64,000 bases of DNA from Streptomyces griseochromogenes (GTDB lineage: Bacteria; Actinomycetota; Actinomycetes; Streptomycetales; Streptomycetaceae). Made by a program: the position numbers and the translations under genes. Shown here piece after piece: positions 25,384-33,705 of this stretch. A model generated the notes under the pieces. That model worked only from the letters and a program-made list of their open reading frames with translations. It made no database searches and was not told the origin of the DNA. Numbering within the stretch: position 1 is the first letter of the stretch; each line of letters starts with the position of its first letter. The stretch covers positions 9,610,001 through 9,674,000 of the forward strand of contig NZ_CP016279.1 in assembly GCF_001542625.1 (NCBI RefSeq). The letters run 5' to 3'.

Positions 25384-26254
25384 GACGGCTCACCACCCGG
25401 TAGAGGCCGTACAGCCCCACGGAGATCAGGACGTTGACGACGGCGACCACGCAGGCGCCCGGGTAGTCGGACTCCAGGATCGCCTTGCTGTAGACGAGCA
25501 TCGGCAGGGTCGTGACCCCCTTCGCTCCGGTGAACAGCACGATGCCGAACTCGTTGAGACACAGCACCAAGACGAGGCTCCCGCCGGCCGCGAGCGCGGG
25601 CAGCGCCTCCGGCAGGATCACCTGCCGCACGATGCGCGGCGCGCGGGCGCCGAGCGAACTGGCCGCCTCCAGCTGCGCGGTGTCGAGCTGGGAGAAGGCG
25701 GCGAGCAGCGGCCGCATCACGAAGGGCGTGAAGTAGGTGATCTCCGCCAGCAGCACGCCCCAGGGTGTGGTCAGGAACTGGAAGGGTCCCTCCGCCGCCC
25801 CGGTGACGTCCGTCCACACCCCGTTGGCCATGCCGACGCTGCCGTAGATGAACAGCAGCGCCAGCGTGATCAGGAAGGACGGGAAGGACAGGAACACATC
25901 GATGAACCGCGCCACCGCCTTCGCCCCGGGGAACGGCACGAACGCGATGACCAGCGCCAGCAGGAACCCGAGGACCAGACAGCCGACGGTGGAGGCCACC
26001 GCCAGCCACACGGTGGTCCACAGCGCGTTCCGGAACGCCTCGGAGGCGAAGACGTCGGCGTACGGCCGCACGGAGGTGCCACCGCTGTCGGGCCGGAAGG
26101 ACTGCTGGACGACGAGGGCGAGGGGGTAGAGGAAGAAGAGGGCGAGGGCGGCCGTCGGGGGAAGGGTCCACAGGAGCGGCCGCAACCGCTGCGGGCGGTC
26201 GTTGCGCAGGGCGGAACGGGTGGGCACAGCCTGCAGCGCCGGGTTACTCGCCAT
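25370..26254 (-). CDS. ABC transporter permease, phosphonate importer (PhnU-like)
   Basis: 294 aa with about six hydrophobic segments and the EAA loop LDTAQLEAASSLGARAPRIVRQ. The ATG lies 11 bp inside the ATPase gene end. The residues encoded upstream of this ATG in the open frame belong to the ATPase region, so the longer start is rejected. Confidence 0.88.
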   Translation of the reverse strand: MASNPALQAVPTRSALRNDRPQRLRPLLWTLPPTAALALFFLYPLALVVQQSFRPDSGGTSVRPYADVFASEAFRNALWTTVWLAVASTVGCLVLGFLLALVIAFVPFPGAKAVARFIDVFLSFPSFLITLALLFIYGSVGMANGVWTDVTGAAEGPFQFLTTPWGVLLAEITYFTPFVMRPLLAAFSQLDTAQLEAASSLGARAPRIVRQVILPEALPALAAGGSLVLVLCLNEFGIVLFTGAKGVTTLPMLVYSKAILESDYPGACVVAVVNVLISVGLYGLYRVVSRRAGA

Positions 26255-27296
26255 CGCGGCCCACCCCTGCGGGCAGCAGTGTCGCGTCCTCGGGGGCGAA
26301 GTGCAGGGCAACCACATCCCCGTACGTCGGCGGTGCCTTCAGCTCGCGCAGGTCCGCCATCACCTGCTGCCCGTCCACCTCGACATAGAGCCGGTGGGTC
26401 GAGCCCCGCCACTGGATCTCGGTGACGGTCCCGGTGATCCGGTTGGGGCCGTCGCCGAGGCCGATCAGATGCGGCCGTACGCACAAGGTGGCCCGTGCGC
26501 CCGCGGCCGCGCCCGCCGTGTCGACCTTCAAATCGGCGCCCGCGAAGCCGACGCCGCCGTGGCCGACGGTCACCGGCAGCAGGTTGGCGTTCCCGACGAA
26601 GGACGCGGTGAACTCGTCGGCCGGGGCCCGGTACAGCTCCCTCGGCGTTCCACAGGCCCGCAGCCTCGCCTTGTCCATGACCGCGATCCGATCGGCCAAG
26701 GTCAGTGCCTCGACCTGGTCGTGGGTGACGTACAGCATCGACACCTGAGGCAACTCGCGGTGGAGCCGGGCGAGTTCGGCCAGCATCCCGGACCGCAGCT
26801 GGGCGTCGAGCGCGGACAGCGGTTCGTCCAGGAGCAGTACGTCCGGCCGGATGGCGAGCGCGCGGGCGATGGCGACGCGCTGCTGCTGCCCGCCGGACAG
26901 CTCCCGCGGGAAGCGGCGGGCGTAGCCGGCCATGCCGGTCATCTCCAGCGCCTCGGCGACCCGCCCCCGTATCTCGCCTCTGGGAACCTTGCGGGCCTTC
27001 AGTCCGAAGGCCACGTTGTCGTCCACCCGCATGTGCGGGAAGAGGGCGTACTGCTGGACGACCATGCCGATGCCACGCCGGTGGGGCGGCAGGTCCGTCA
27101 CGTCCCGGTCGCCGAGGAAGACGCGCCCGGAGGCGGGCCGTACGAACCCGGCGACCGCCCGCAGCGCGGTGGTCTTGCCGGATCCGGACGGCCCGAGGAG
27201 CGCCATGACCTCGCCGGGCTCGACGGTCAGGTCGAGCGAGTCGAGCACGACGTTGCCGTCGTAGGCGACCGTGACGGAGTCGAAGCGGATGCCCAT
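26244..27296 (-). CDS. ABC transporter ATP-binding protein, phosphonate importer (PhnT-like)
   Basis: 350 aa. Walker A GPSGSGKTT (about 34-42), Q-loop VVQQYALFPHM, signature LSGGQQQ, Walker B VLLLDEP and H-loop VTHDQVEA. A C-terminal TOBE-type domain (about 270-345) is typical of the PotA/FbpC/PhnT group. The ATG follows the hydrolase stop after a single base (TGA-G-ATG), so translation is coupled to the upstream gene. Confidence 0.92.
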   Translation of the reverse strand: MGIRFDSVTVAYDGNVVLDSLDLTVEPGEVMALLGPSGSGKTTALRAVAGFVRPASGRVFLGDRDVTDLPPHRRGIGMVVQQYALFPHMRVDDNVAFGLKARKVPRGEIRGRVAEALEMTGMAGYARRFPRELSGGQQQRVAIARALAIRPDVLLLDEPLSALDAQLRSGMLAELARLHRELPQVSMLYVTHDQVEALTLADRIAVMDKARLRACGTPRELYRAPADEFTASFVGNANLLPVTVGHGGVGFAGADLKVDTAGAAAGARATLCVRPHLIGLGDGPNRITGTVTEIQWRGSTHRLYVEVDGQQVMADLRELKAPPTYGDVVALHFAPEDATLLPAGVGRDGE

Positions 27297-27297
27297 C

Positions 27298-28005
27298 TCA
27301 CCGTGCTCCGGTGAGCAGCGCGGGCAGGCCGGCGACGGAGTCGAGGACGTGGGTGGCGCCGGCGGCCCGGAACTCGGCGTCGCCGTGGGCGCCGGTGCGG
27401 ACGCCGGCGACCAGTCCCGCACCCGCGCGTACGCCGCTGAGCACGTCGTAGGACGTGTCGCCCACGACGGCGACCTGCCGGACGTCCTCCGCGGCCTTGG
27501 TCCGCACGAAGGCCTCCAGGACCATGTCCGGGAAGGGCCGCCCGCGCCCGCCGGCGTCGGCCGGGCACAGGGTGAGCGGTACGAGGTCCTGCCAGCCGAG
27601 GGCGGCGAGGATGGCGTCCTGGGTGACGCGGGCGAAGCCGGTGGTCAGGACGACGCCGCGGCCGCCGGCGGCGATGTCCTCGATGGCCTCGCGGGCGCCG
27701 GGGACCGGGGCGACGAGCCCCGCGTCGACGAGGTCGCCGTAGGCCTTCTCGAAGGCGGTGTTGGCGCGCCGGGCGCGATCCTCGTCCCCGAACAGGTGCC
27801 GGAAGACGGAGATCTTGGACTCGCCCATGGTGGCGCGGACGTAGTCCAGCTTCTCGGCGTGGTCGGCGGAGCCGGGCTCGACGCCCAGTTCGGCGGCGGC
27901 CGCCTCGAAGGCGCGCTCGACCAGGCCGCCGTCGGCGACGGTGGTGCCGGCCATGTCGAGGACGACGAGACGGATGTCGTGGATGTCGGTGGTCAACTCT
28001 CTCAC
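27298..28005 (-). CDS. Phosphonatase-like HAD hydrolase
   Basis: 235 aa. HAD nucleophile motif VLDMAGTT (Asp17) matches the DxAGTT form seen in phosphonoacetaldehyde hydrolases and the PhnX-like family. Lys64 in ATMGESKISV lines up with the Schiff-base lysine of PhnX (MGxxK). Motif III is VVGDTSYDVLSG. Likely cleaves the C-P bond of phosphonoacetaldehyde or a close analogue, made by the oxidase encoded just upstream. The GTG start overlaps the oxidase stop by 4 bp. Confidence 0.87.
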   Translation of the reverse strand: MRELTTDIHDIRLVVLDMAGTTVADGGLVERAFEAAAAELGVEPGSADHAEKLDYVRATMGESKISVFRHLFGDEDRARRANTAFEKAYGDLVDAGLVAPVPGAREAIEDIAAGGRGVVLTTGFARVTQDAILAALGWQDLVPLTLCPADAGGRGRPFPDMVLEAFVRTKAAEDVRQVAVVGDTSYDVLSGVRAGAGLVAGVRTGAHGDAEFRAAGATHVLDSVAGLPALLTGAR

Positions 28006-29126
28006 CAGCCCAGTTCGTTCGCGGTGGTTTCGGCGATCGCCGGCGAGCAGGTCATGCCGCGCCCGCCGGGCCCGGTGACCAGCCACACCCCGTCGCTCAC
28101 CTGCTGGCGGTGCACGACCCGGCTGGTGTCGGTGCACTGCGCGTACACGCCGGCCCAGCGGCGCCGGATCTTCGGCAGCGGCCGGCCGAGGAAGGACTCG
28201 ACCACGCCGGTGAGGTGGTCGTAGGGATCCTCCAGGGTGTCGAAGGCGAAGGGGTGCTCGTACTCGTGGGTGTCGCCGATGGTCAGGCCGCCGTCGGCGC
28301 GCTGCACCATGAGCAGCTGCATCTTGTGCTCGGCGGCGGTCGCCGGCTGCGGCTGCGCGGCGTTGAGCGCGTCGAGCGCCGGGGAGGCGTAGGCGGGGTA
28401 GTAGCGGAAGCTGTCGGTGTCCGCGACCGAGGTGGTCAGCGGCTCGCCCAGCGGGTCCGTCTGCATCATCTGGAGGCGGACGCGGCGCACGGGCAGATCG
28501 GGTCCGGCCAGCTCGCGGACGAGTCCGCTGAGCCAGGCGCCGGTGCACAGGACGACGGCGTCGGCGTGGTGCACGTCCCCGTGGTCGTCGCGCACGCTTC
28601 CCGCGCCGACCACCTCGCGGACCTCGCGGCCCGGCAGGAAGGTGTAGTTCGGGGACTTCAGCAGCTCTTCGCGCAGGGCGAGCTGGGCGGTACGCGGCTC
28701 GACGGCGGCGTCGCGCTCGCAGTGGAGGGCGGCGGTGAAGTCGCCGCGCAGGGCGGGGTTGAGGGCCCGGGCCTCGCCGGGGGTCACCAGCTTGTAGCCA
28801 CGGTCGGCAGCGTCCGGGCGGGCCACGGCGGCTTCCGCGACGGCGAGTTCGAGATCTCCGCGCACCGGGGTCAGCGACCCGTTGGCGCGGAACCCGAGCG
28901 CGGGCACGCGCCCGCCGATCTCCTCCCACAGCTCCCGCGCCCGCAGCGCGGTCTCCAGCTCTTCTCCGCCTGCGCGCCCGCTGACCCAGATCTGTCCGAA
29001 GTTGCGCAGCGAGGCGCCGCGCGCCTCCGCCTCACGCTCGATCTGGACGACCTGGTGGCCGCGTTCCACTGCTTGCCAGGCGTGCATGGTGCCCACCACG
29101 CCTGCTCCGACGACTGTCACTCTCAC
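28002..29126 (-). CDS. FAD-dependent oxidoreductase linked to phosphonate catabolism (TIGR03364-like)
   Basis: 374 aa DAO-fold flavoprotein. The FAD-binding VTVVGAGVVGTMHAWQA sits at about 3-19, followed by LRNFGQIWVSG, VLCTGAWLSGLV and a C-terminal GPGGRGMTCSPAIAETTA. This subfamily lies beside phosphonatase-like hydrolases and aminoethylphosphonate importers and is thought to oxidise an aminoalkylphosphonate to the aldehyde; substrate here is inferred. The GTG start is preceded by GAGGAG at 10 nt. First gene of a six-gene operon, with a possible GntR operator in the 156-bp upstream gap. Confidence 0.85.
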   Translation of the reverse strand: MRVTVVGAGVVGTMHAWQAVERGHQVVQIEREAEARGASLRNFGQIWVSGRAGGEELETALRARELWEEIGGRVPALGFRANGSLTPVRGDLELAVAEAAVARPDAADRGYKLVTPGEARALNPALRGDFTAALHCERDAAVEPRTAQLALREELLKSPNYTFLPGREVREVVGAGSVRDDHGDVHHADAVVLCTGAWLSGLVRELAGPDLPVRRVRLQMMQTDPLGEPLTTSVADTDSFRYYPAYASPALDALNAAQPQPATAAEHKMQLLMVQRADGGLTIGDTHEYEHPFAFDTLEDPYDHLTGVVESFLGRPLPKIRRRWAGVYAQCTDTSRVVHRQQVSDGVWLVTGPGGRGMTCSPAIAETTANELGW

Positions 29127-29201
29127 GGCTGCAACGCTCCTCGGGATCGGGGAACCGGAAGGGTCCGGCTGACAACGAGAGCGTGAACGACCCATCACGT
29201 T

Positions 29202-29213
29202 TGGGCTAGACCC
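29202..29213. promoter_or_regulatory. Candidate GntR/UTRA operator
   Basis: TGGGCTAGACCC matches the TGGTCTAGACCA-type operator of UTRA regulators (YvoA, DasR, and close to PhnF) at 10 of 12 positions. It lies between the regulator gene and the phosphonate operon it probably controls. Confidence 0.5.
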
Positions 29214-29282
29214 GTTATCGTCTCGTTACATTCGAGGAGTGTCACGAAGGGCGGTTTTCACAGGTGTGCCAGAGGGCGGTTC

Positions 29283-30038
29283 TCAGCCACCCAGATGGGC
29301 GGTGAAGGAGAATCGGTCGCCGCGGTACAGCGTGCGCACGCGCTCCAGCGGCCGCCCCTGTGTGTCCCGGGACACCCGGTGGATCAGCAGCATCGGCAGG
29401 GCCGGCGGGGTGCCGATGAGCAGGGCCTCGCGGGGGGTGGCCAGCACGGTCTCGATGCGCTCGTCGGCGTCGCCGAAGTCGATGCCCTGGGCCTTCAGAT
29501 AGGCGTAGAAGGAGGAGTCGGGATCGAAGTCGACGTCGAGACGCGGCACCCGCCCGACGGCGACGTAGGTGCTCTCCAGGCCGACCCGCTCGTCGTCGGC
29601 GAGCAGCACGCGCTCCAGGTGCCAGACGGGTTCGCCCCGGACGAGCCCGGCCTCCGCGGCGAGCGGTTCCGGACACGGGAAGCGGTCGAGGGTGACGAGC
29701 GTACGACCGGGCGTACGGCCCTGCCTGCGCACTCCCTCGGTATAGCTGGCGAGGGAGAGGGGCTGGGCCAGCTTGGGTCCGGCGACGACGGTCCCCCGCC
29801 CGCGCCGCCGCAGACGCCCCTCCAGCACCAGCTCCCGTACGGCCTGCCGGACGGTTTCGCGGGCGACGTCGTACCGCTCGGCGAGATCGCGCTCGGTGGG
29901 GATGACGCTGTCCTCCCCCAACTCCTCCAGCAGTCCGGCGATGCGCGCCTTCACCGCGTAGTACTTCGGGATGCGTCCGTGCTCGGGGATGCCGGAGCGG
30001 ACGGGGGCGCCGGGGGCCTGGTCGTTCGGGTAGTCCAC
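29283..30038 (-). CDS. GntR family regulator with UTRA domain (PhnF-like)
   Basis: 251 aa. The N-terminal winged helix contains IPTERDLAERYDVARETVRQ and LRRRGRGTVVAGPK; the UTRA effector domain spans about 95-245 (HLERVLLADDERVGLESTY, PMLLIHRVSRDTQGRPLERV). PhnF/HutC-type proteins act as repressors relieved by the pathway substrate. No ATG is available; GTG at 30038 is the best start though its ribosome site is weak. Placed directly upstream of the phosphonate operon on the same strand. Confidence 0.88.
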   Translation of the reverse strand: MDYPNDQAPGAPVRSGIPEHGRIPKYYAVKARIAGLLEELGEDSVIPTERDLAERYDVARETVRQAVRELVLEGRLRRRGRGTVVAGPKLAQPLSLASYTEGVRRQGRTPGRTLVTLDRFPCPEPLAAEAGLVRGEPVWHLERVLLADDERVGLESTYVAVGRVPRLDVDFDPDSSFYAYLKAQGIDFGDADERIETVLATPREALLIGTPPALPMLLIHRVSRDTQGRPLERVRTLYRGDRFSFTAHLGG

Positions 30039-30066
30039 GCAGGGATCGTCGCAGATGGGAGTCCGT

Positions 30067-30080
30067 CCGCCGAACGGCGG
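30067..30080 (-). terminator. Hairpin after LAXTG protein gene
   Basis: CCGCC-GAAC-GGCGG stem-loop 9 bp beyond the stop at 30089, before the GntR start. Short but perfectly paired. Confidence 0.45.
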
Positions 30081-30088
30081 TCCACGGC

Positions 30089-30967
30089 TCAACGCCGGCG
30101 GCGGGCCAGCAGGAAGGCGGCCGCGCCGACGGCGAGGAGTGCGGTGGTGGCCGCGAGCAGTCCGTGTGCGACGCCGAGGCCGGTGCGGGCGAGCTCCCTG
30201 GCCCGCTCTCCGGCCTCCTCGGCCTCCGCGGCGAAGGGGAGGGAGGTGTCGTCCGGGTCCGAGCCGCTGGGGGTGGGCCGTGGGGTGCCGGCCGGGGTGG
30301 CCGGGGTCGTCCCGGTCGCCTCCGGGGCCGCCGACCCTTCCGGTCGCGCCGTCCCGTCCGGAGCCGGGGTCCCCTCCGTCGCCCCGCCAATGTCCACGTC
30401 CTGCCCGATCCCGAAGCGGTAGTCGTTGGACTGGCCGACCCAGTCCCCGTCCTCGCCCCGGCGCTGGACGACGGCCGCGTTGGCGGTGACCTGGTCGGAT
30501 GCGGCGTCCATGGCGACCGCGAGTCTGACCTTGACGGACACGGTCCTGCCGGGGGCCACGGTGAATCCGTCGAACCCCTTGGTGTCCAGCACGCCGACCA
30601 GCTCCTGCTCGTCGGTGGTCTCGAACGTGACGGCGTGGGCGCGGGAGCCGTCGTAGAAGTCCAGCTCGGCCTGGGACGGCTTCAGGCCGCGCTTGCCGTC
30701 GACGAGGACGACGACGGGGTGGATGCCGGCGCAGGTCCGCCGGGTGGTGTTGGTGAGGTCGATGTACCAGGTGCCGTAGCCTCCGCCCGCCTCGTAGGAG
30801 GTGGGTCCACCGCGGATGCGGGTGGCCAGCGGAAAGGCCCGGCCGCCGGAGGTGGCGGAAGCGGCGCAGGGCGGAGTCGCCGTGTCCGCGCGGGCGGCGT
30901 TCGACGACACGGGTACGAGCACGACGGCTGCGGCGAGGCAGGGGGACAGGGACGTGCACAGTCGCAT
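30089..30967 (-). CDS. LAXTG-anchored cell-surface protein
   Basis: 292 aa. Signal peptide (about 1-27), a beta-rich exported domain with two cysteines (ATPPCAAS, RRTCAGIHPVVVLVDG) and a Pro/Thr/Gly stalk (about 195-245). It ends in the sorting signal LARTG, a hydrophobic stretch and a RRRR tail. LAXTG is the signal cut by class E sortases, one of which is encoded at 42884-43684. It resembles signal-peptide-containing Streptomyces wall proteins of unknown function. The ATG at 30967 gives better spacing to AGGG than the GTG 6 nt earlier. Confidence 0.8.
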   Translation of the reverse strand: MRLCTSLSPCLAAAVVLVPVSSNAARADTATPPCAASATSGGRAFPLATRIRGGPTSYEAGGGYGTWYIDLTNTTRRTCAGIHPVVVLVDGKRGLKPSQAELDFYDGSRAHAVTFETTDEQELVGVLDTKGFDGFTVAPGRTVSVKVRLAVAMDAASDQVTANAAVVQRRGEDGDWVGQSNDYRFGIGQDVDIGGATEGTPAPDGTARPEGSAAPEATGTTPATPAGTPRPTPSGSDPDDTSLPFAAEAEEAGERARELARTGLGVAHGLLAATTALLAVGAAAFLLARRRR

Positions 30968-31072
30968 GAACACATGACCCTGCCGGGTGGAAGCGGGAGG
31001 CCCGGGGTGCCACTCCGGGAGCGCGGGGCAAGTCCGCTCGATCGGCCGACCATCGCGGGTCCGCGCGGCCCG

Positions 31073-31321
31073 CTACCGGTGAACGGCGCTGCCGGAGGGT
31101 GCGAACACCGCCAACTGGCCGGTGATCCAGGGGTCGGCCGTCTCCAGCTGGCCAGCGACCCAGGGGTCGGAGTGGTGCCCGGCCGCGGTGATCCGGGCAG
31201 AGACATGCCCGTCCGCCGGAAGGGCGGCCGCACTCGCAGAGCCGCCCCCGAGGAGGAGAGCTCCTCCGGCGAGCGCGACGGACATACCCGCGGTCATCAG
31301 GCGCCGCATGAACTTCTGCAT
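31073..31321 (-). CDS. Small secreted protein
   Basis: 82 aa. AAGGAGG precedes the ATG. A signal peptide (cleaved after ASASA, about residue 32) leaves about 50 residues. The mature part carries a duplicated octapeptide, DPWVAGQL and DPWITGQL. No known domain is recognised. It is isolated between the LAXTG gene and the ROK regulator, so function is open. Confidence 0.7.
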   Translation of the reverse strand: MQKFMRRLMTAGMSVALAGGALLLGGGSASAAALPADGHVSARITAAGHHSDPWVAGQLETADPWITGQLAVFAPSGSAVHR

Positions 31322-31446
31322 CGTGTTTCCTCCTTGCCGTTGCTGTGGCGCTGTTCAAGCTACGCATTCCGGACTGGTTGAACAATAAACTACAGGGGTG
31401 AGACGGGTCACCCGGGGCAGCCCACCGTCGACATCTGCGGCTGTAC

Positions 31447-32580
31447 TCAGCCGTCCGCCCGGCCGAACAGGGGAGCCAGGAGGAGCTGTGCGGCGCCTTC
31501 CGCCACGGCCCGCGCTCCGCCGGGAGCGAGCCGCACCGGCACCGGCGCCCCGAGGGCCCCCTCGCGCCGGGCCCGGGCGTCGAGCACCTCCGCGACGCCG
31601 TCGACGAACGCCTCCGGCGCGGCGGCGACCGTCCGCCCCCCGAGCAGCACCACGTCGATGTCCAGCAGCGCCGCCAGATTCCCGGCCCCCACCCCCAGCA
31701 CCCGTGCCGCCTCTGCCGTCTCCCCCCGCCCCGCGGCCGCCAGGCACAGCGCCTCCACGCACCCGCGGTCCCCGCACTCGCACAGGGGTCCGTCCAGCTG
31801 GAGGACCTGGTGCCCGAACTCCCCCGCCCCGGTCCGCGCCCCCCGATGCACACTCCCGCCGATCACCAGCCCGGCCCCCAGCCCCGTACCGAGATGCAGA
31901 TACGCGAAGGACCCGCCCTCGCCCCCGACCGCCAGCCCGAACGCCGCCGCGTTCGTGTCCTTGTCCACCACGACCGGCACCCCCAGTCGCTGCGCGAGCG
32001 CGTCCCGCAGCGGGAACCCGTCCCACTCCGGAAACCCGGTCACCCGGTGCAGCACCCCGTCCACGTGGTCGAGCGGCCCGGGGACGGCCACCCCCACCCC
32101 GAGCAGCGAGGCGATCTCGCCGAGCCCCCGGCCCTCGGCGTCCAGCACCTCCTGCACCAGCCCCTCCACCGCACCGGTCACCACTCCCAGCACCACCTCC
32201 GCCCCGGCCCCGAGGTCCAGCGCCCCGCACCACTCCCCGACCACGGCCCCGTCGAGATCCACCAGCACGGCCCGCAGCTCGTCCCGGTCCAGATGCACTC
32301 CCACCGCGTGCCCGGCCTCCGGCACCAGCCGCAGCACGGTGCGCGGCTTGCCCCCGGTGGACGCCCGGCGCCCAGCCTCCGCGGCGAGCCCCGCCTCCCG
32401 CAGCCGGGCGGTGATCTTGCTGACGGCCTGCGGGGTGAGCCCGGTCCGCTCGGCCAGTTCGAGCCGGCTGATGCCGTCGACCCCTGCCGCCCGCAGCAGA
32501 TCCAGTACCAGCGCGGTGTTGTGACTGCGCACCGCGAAGAGGTTCGCTCCCGCCGGTCCGCCGCTCTTCGTCCTGTTCAC
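31447..32580 (-). CDS. ROK family transcriptional regulator
   Basis: 377 aa. N-terminal winged HTH (SRLELAERTGLTPQAVSKIT) followed by a ROK sugar-kinase-like domain: DLDGAVVGEW, GVGVAVPGPLDH, LGTGLGAGLVIGG and the zinc motif CECGDRGCVE. The HTH makes it a repressor of the NagC/Mlc/XylR class that senses sugars. GTG at 32580 is chosen because GAGGAG is 10 nt upstream; an ATG 9 nt earlier is nearly abutting that site. Divergent from the Gfo/Idh/MocA oxidoreductase, with a strong palindrome between. Confidence 0.9.
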   Translation of the reverse strand: MNRTKSGGPAGANLFAVRSHNTALVLDLLRAAGVDGISRLELAERTGLTPQAVSKITARLREAGLAAEAGRRASTGGKPRTVLRLVPEAGHAVGVHLDRDELRAVLVDLDGAVVGEWCGALDLGAGAEVVLGVVTGAVEGLVQEVLDAEGRGLGEIASLLGVGVAVPGPLDHVDGVLHRVTGFPEWDGFPLRDALAQRLGVPVVVDKDTNAAAFGLAVGGEGGSFAYLHLGTGLGAGLVIGGSVHRGARTGAGEFGHQVLQLDGPLCECGDRGCVEALCLAAAGRGETAEAARVLGVGAGNLAALLDIDVVLLGGRTVAAAPEAFVDGVAEVLDARARREGALGAPVPVRLAPGGARAVAEGAAQLLLAPLFGRADG

Positions 32581-32606
32581 GCCATCCATTCTCCTCGCCA
32601 CTTGCA

Positions 32607-32629
32607 CTTTGGCAACAGCGTTGCGAAAG
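32607..32629. promoter_or_regulatory. Probable ROK operator palindrome
   Basis: CTTTGGCAAC and GTTGCGAAAG are arms of a 10-bp inverted repeat (one mismatch) around AGC. It lies in the divergent promoter region, 9 bp before the oxidoreductase ATG. The form resembles NagC/Mlc-type operators. Confidence 0.75.
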
Positions 32630-32637
32630 TAGGGCGC

Positions 32638-33705
32638 ATGACTGGTACCCCCCTCCGCGTCGGCCTGATCGGCTATGGCCTCGCAGGCTCCGTCTTCCAC
32701 GCCCCGCTGATCGCCGCCACCGAGGGCCTCACCCTGGACACCGTGGTCACCTCGAACCCCGAGCGGCAGGAGCAGGCCCGGGCGGAGTTCCCGGGCATCC
32801 GCCTGGCCACCACCCCCGAGACGCTGTTCGACCGCGCCGACGAGCTGGACCTGATCGTCATCGCCTCCCCGAACAGGACCCATGTCCCGCTCGCCACCGC
32901 CGCCCTCAAGGCGGGTCTGCCGGTCGTCGTCGACAAGCCGGTCTCCGGCACCGCCGCCGAGGCACGGGGCCTCGCCGCCCTCGCCGAGGAGCGTGGTCTG
33001 CTGCTCTCCGTCTTCCAGAACCGCCGCTGGGACAACGACTTCCTGACCCTGCGAAAGCTGGTGGAGGACGGCGAACTGGGCGACGTCCGGCGCTTCGAGT
33101 CCCGCTTCGAGCGCTGGCGCCCGCAGCCCAAGGGCGGCTGGCGCGAGTCCGGCGACCCCGCAGAGATCGGAGGTCTGCTCTACGACCTCGGCAGCCATGT
33201 CGTCGACCAGGCCCTGGTGCTCTTCGGCCCGGCCGCCGAGGTGTACGCCGAGGCGGACGTCCGCCGCCCCGGCGCCGAGACCGACGACGACACCTTCATC
33301 GCGCTCACCCACGCAAGCGGCGTCCGCTCCCACCTCTACGTCTCCGCCACCACGCCCCAGCTCGGCCCGCGCTTCAGGGTGCTCGGCTCGCAGGCGGGCT
33401 ATGTGAAGTACGGCCTCGACCCGCAGGAGGCCGCCCTGCGCGAGGGCCTGCGGCCCGGCCCCAAGTGGGGGGCCGAGCCCGAGCCCCTGTGGGGGCGCCT
33501 GGGCGCCGGCGAGTCCCCGCTGACCGACGGCGGCCGCCCCGTGCCGACCGTTCCGGGCGACTACCCGGCCTACTACGCGGCCGTGGCGGCGGCCCTGACC
33601 GGCGCCGGACCCAACCCGGTGACCGCCCTGGAGGCGGCGGCGGCCCTCGACGTACTGGAGGCGGCCCACCGGTCCGCCCACGACAAGGTGACGGTGACCC
33701 TCTGA
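32638..33705 (+). CDS. Gfo/Idh/MocA family oxidoreductase
   Basis: 355 aa NAD(P)-dependent sugar or inositol dehydrogenase-type protein. N-terminal Rossmann motif VGLIGYGLAGSVFHAP, catalytic-site EKP-type motif present as VVDKPVSG (about 98-105), and GGLLYDLGSHVVDQ with the family's His. The exact sugar is unknown. The ROK operator overlaps its promoter. The stop is shared with the next start (TGATG). Confidence 0.9.
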   Translation: MTGTPLRVGLIGYGLAGSVFHAPLIAATEGLTLDTVVTSNPERQEQARAEFPGIRLATTPETLFDRADELDLIVIASPNRTHVPLATAALKAGLPVVVDKPVSGTAAEARGLAALAEERGLLLSVFQNRRWDNDFLTLRKLVEDGELGDVRRFESRFERWRPQPKGGWRESGDPAEIGGLLYDLGSHVVDQALVLFGPAAEVYAEADVRRPGAETDDDTFIALTHASGVRSHLYVSATTPQLGPRFRVLGSQAGYVKYGLDPQEAALREGLRPGPKWGAEPEPLWGRLGAGESPLTDGGRPVPTVPGDYPAYYAAVAAALTGAGPNPVTALEAAAALDVLEAAHRSAHDKVTVTL

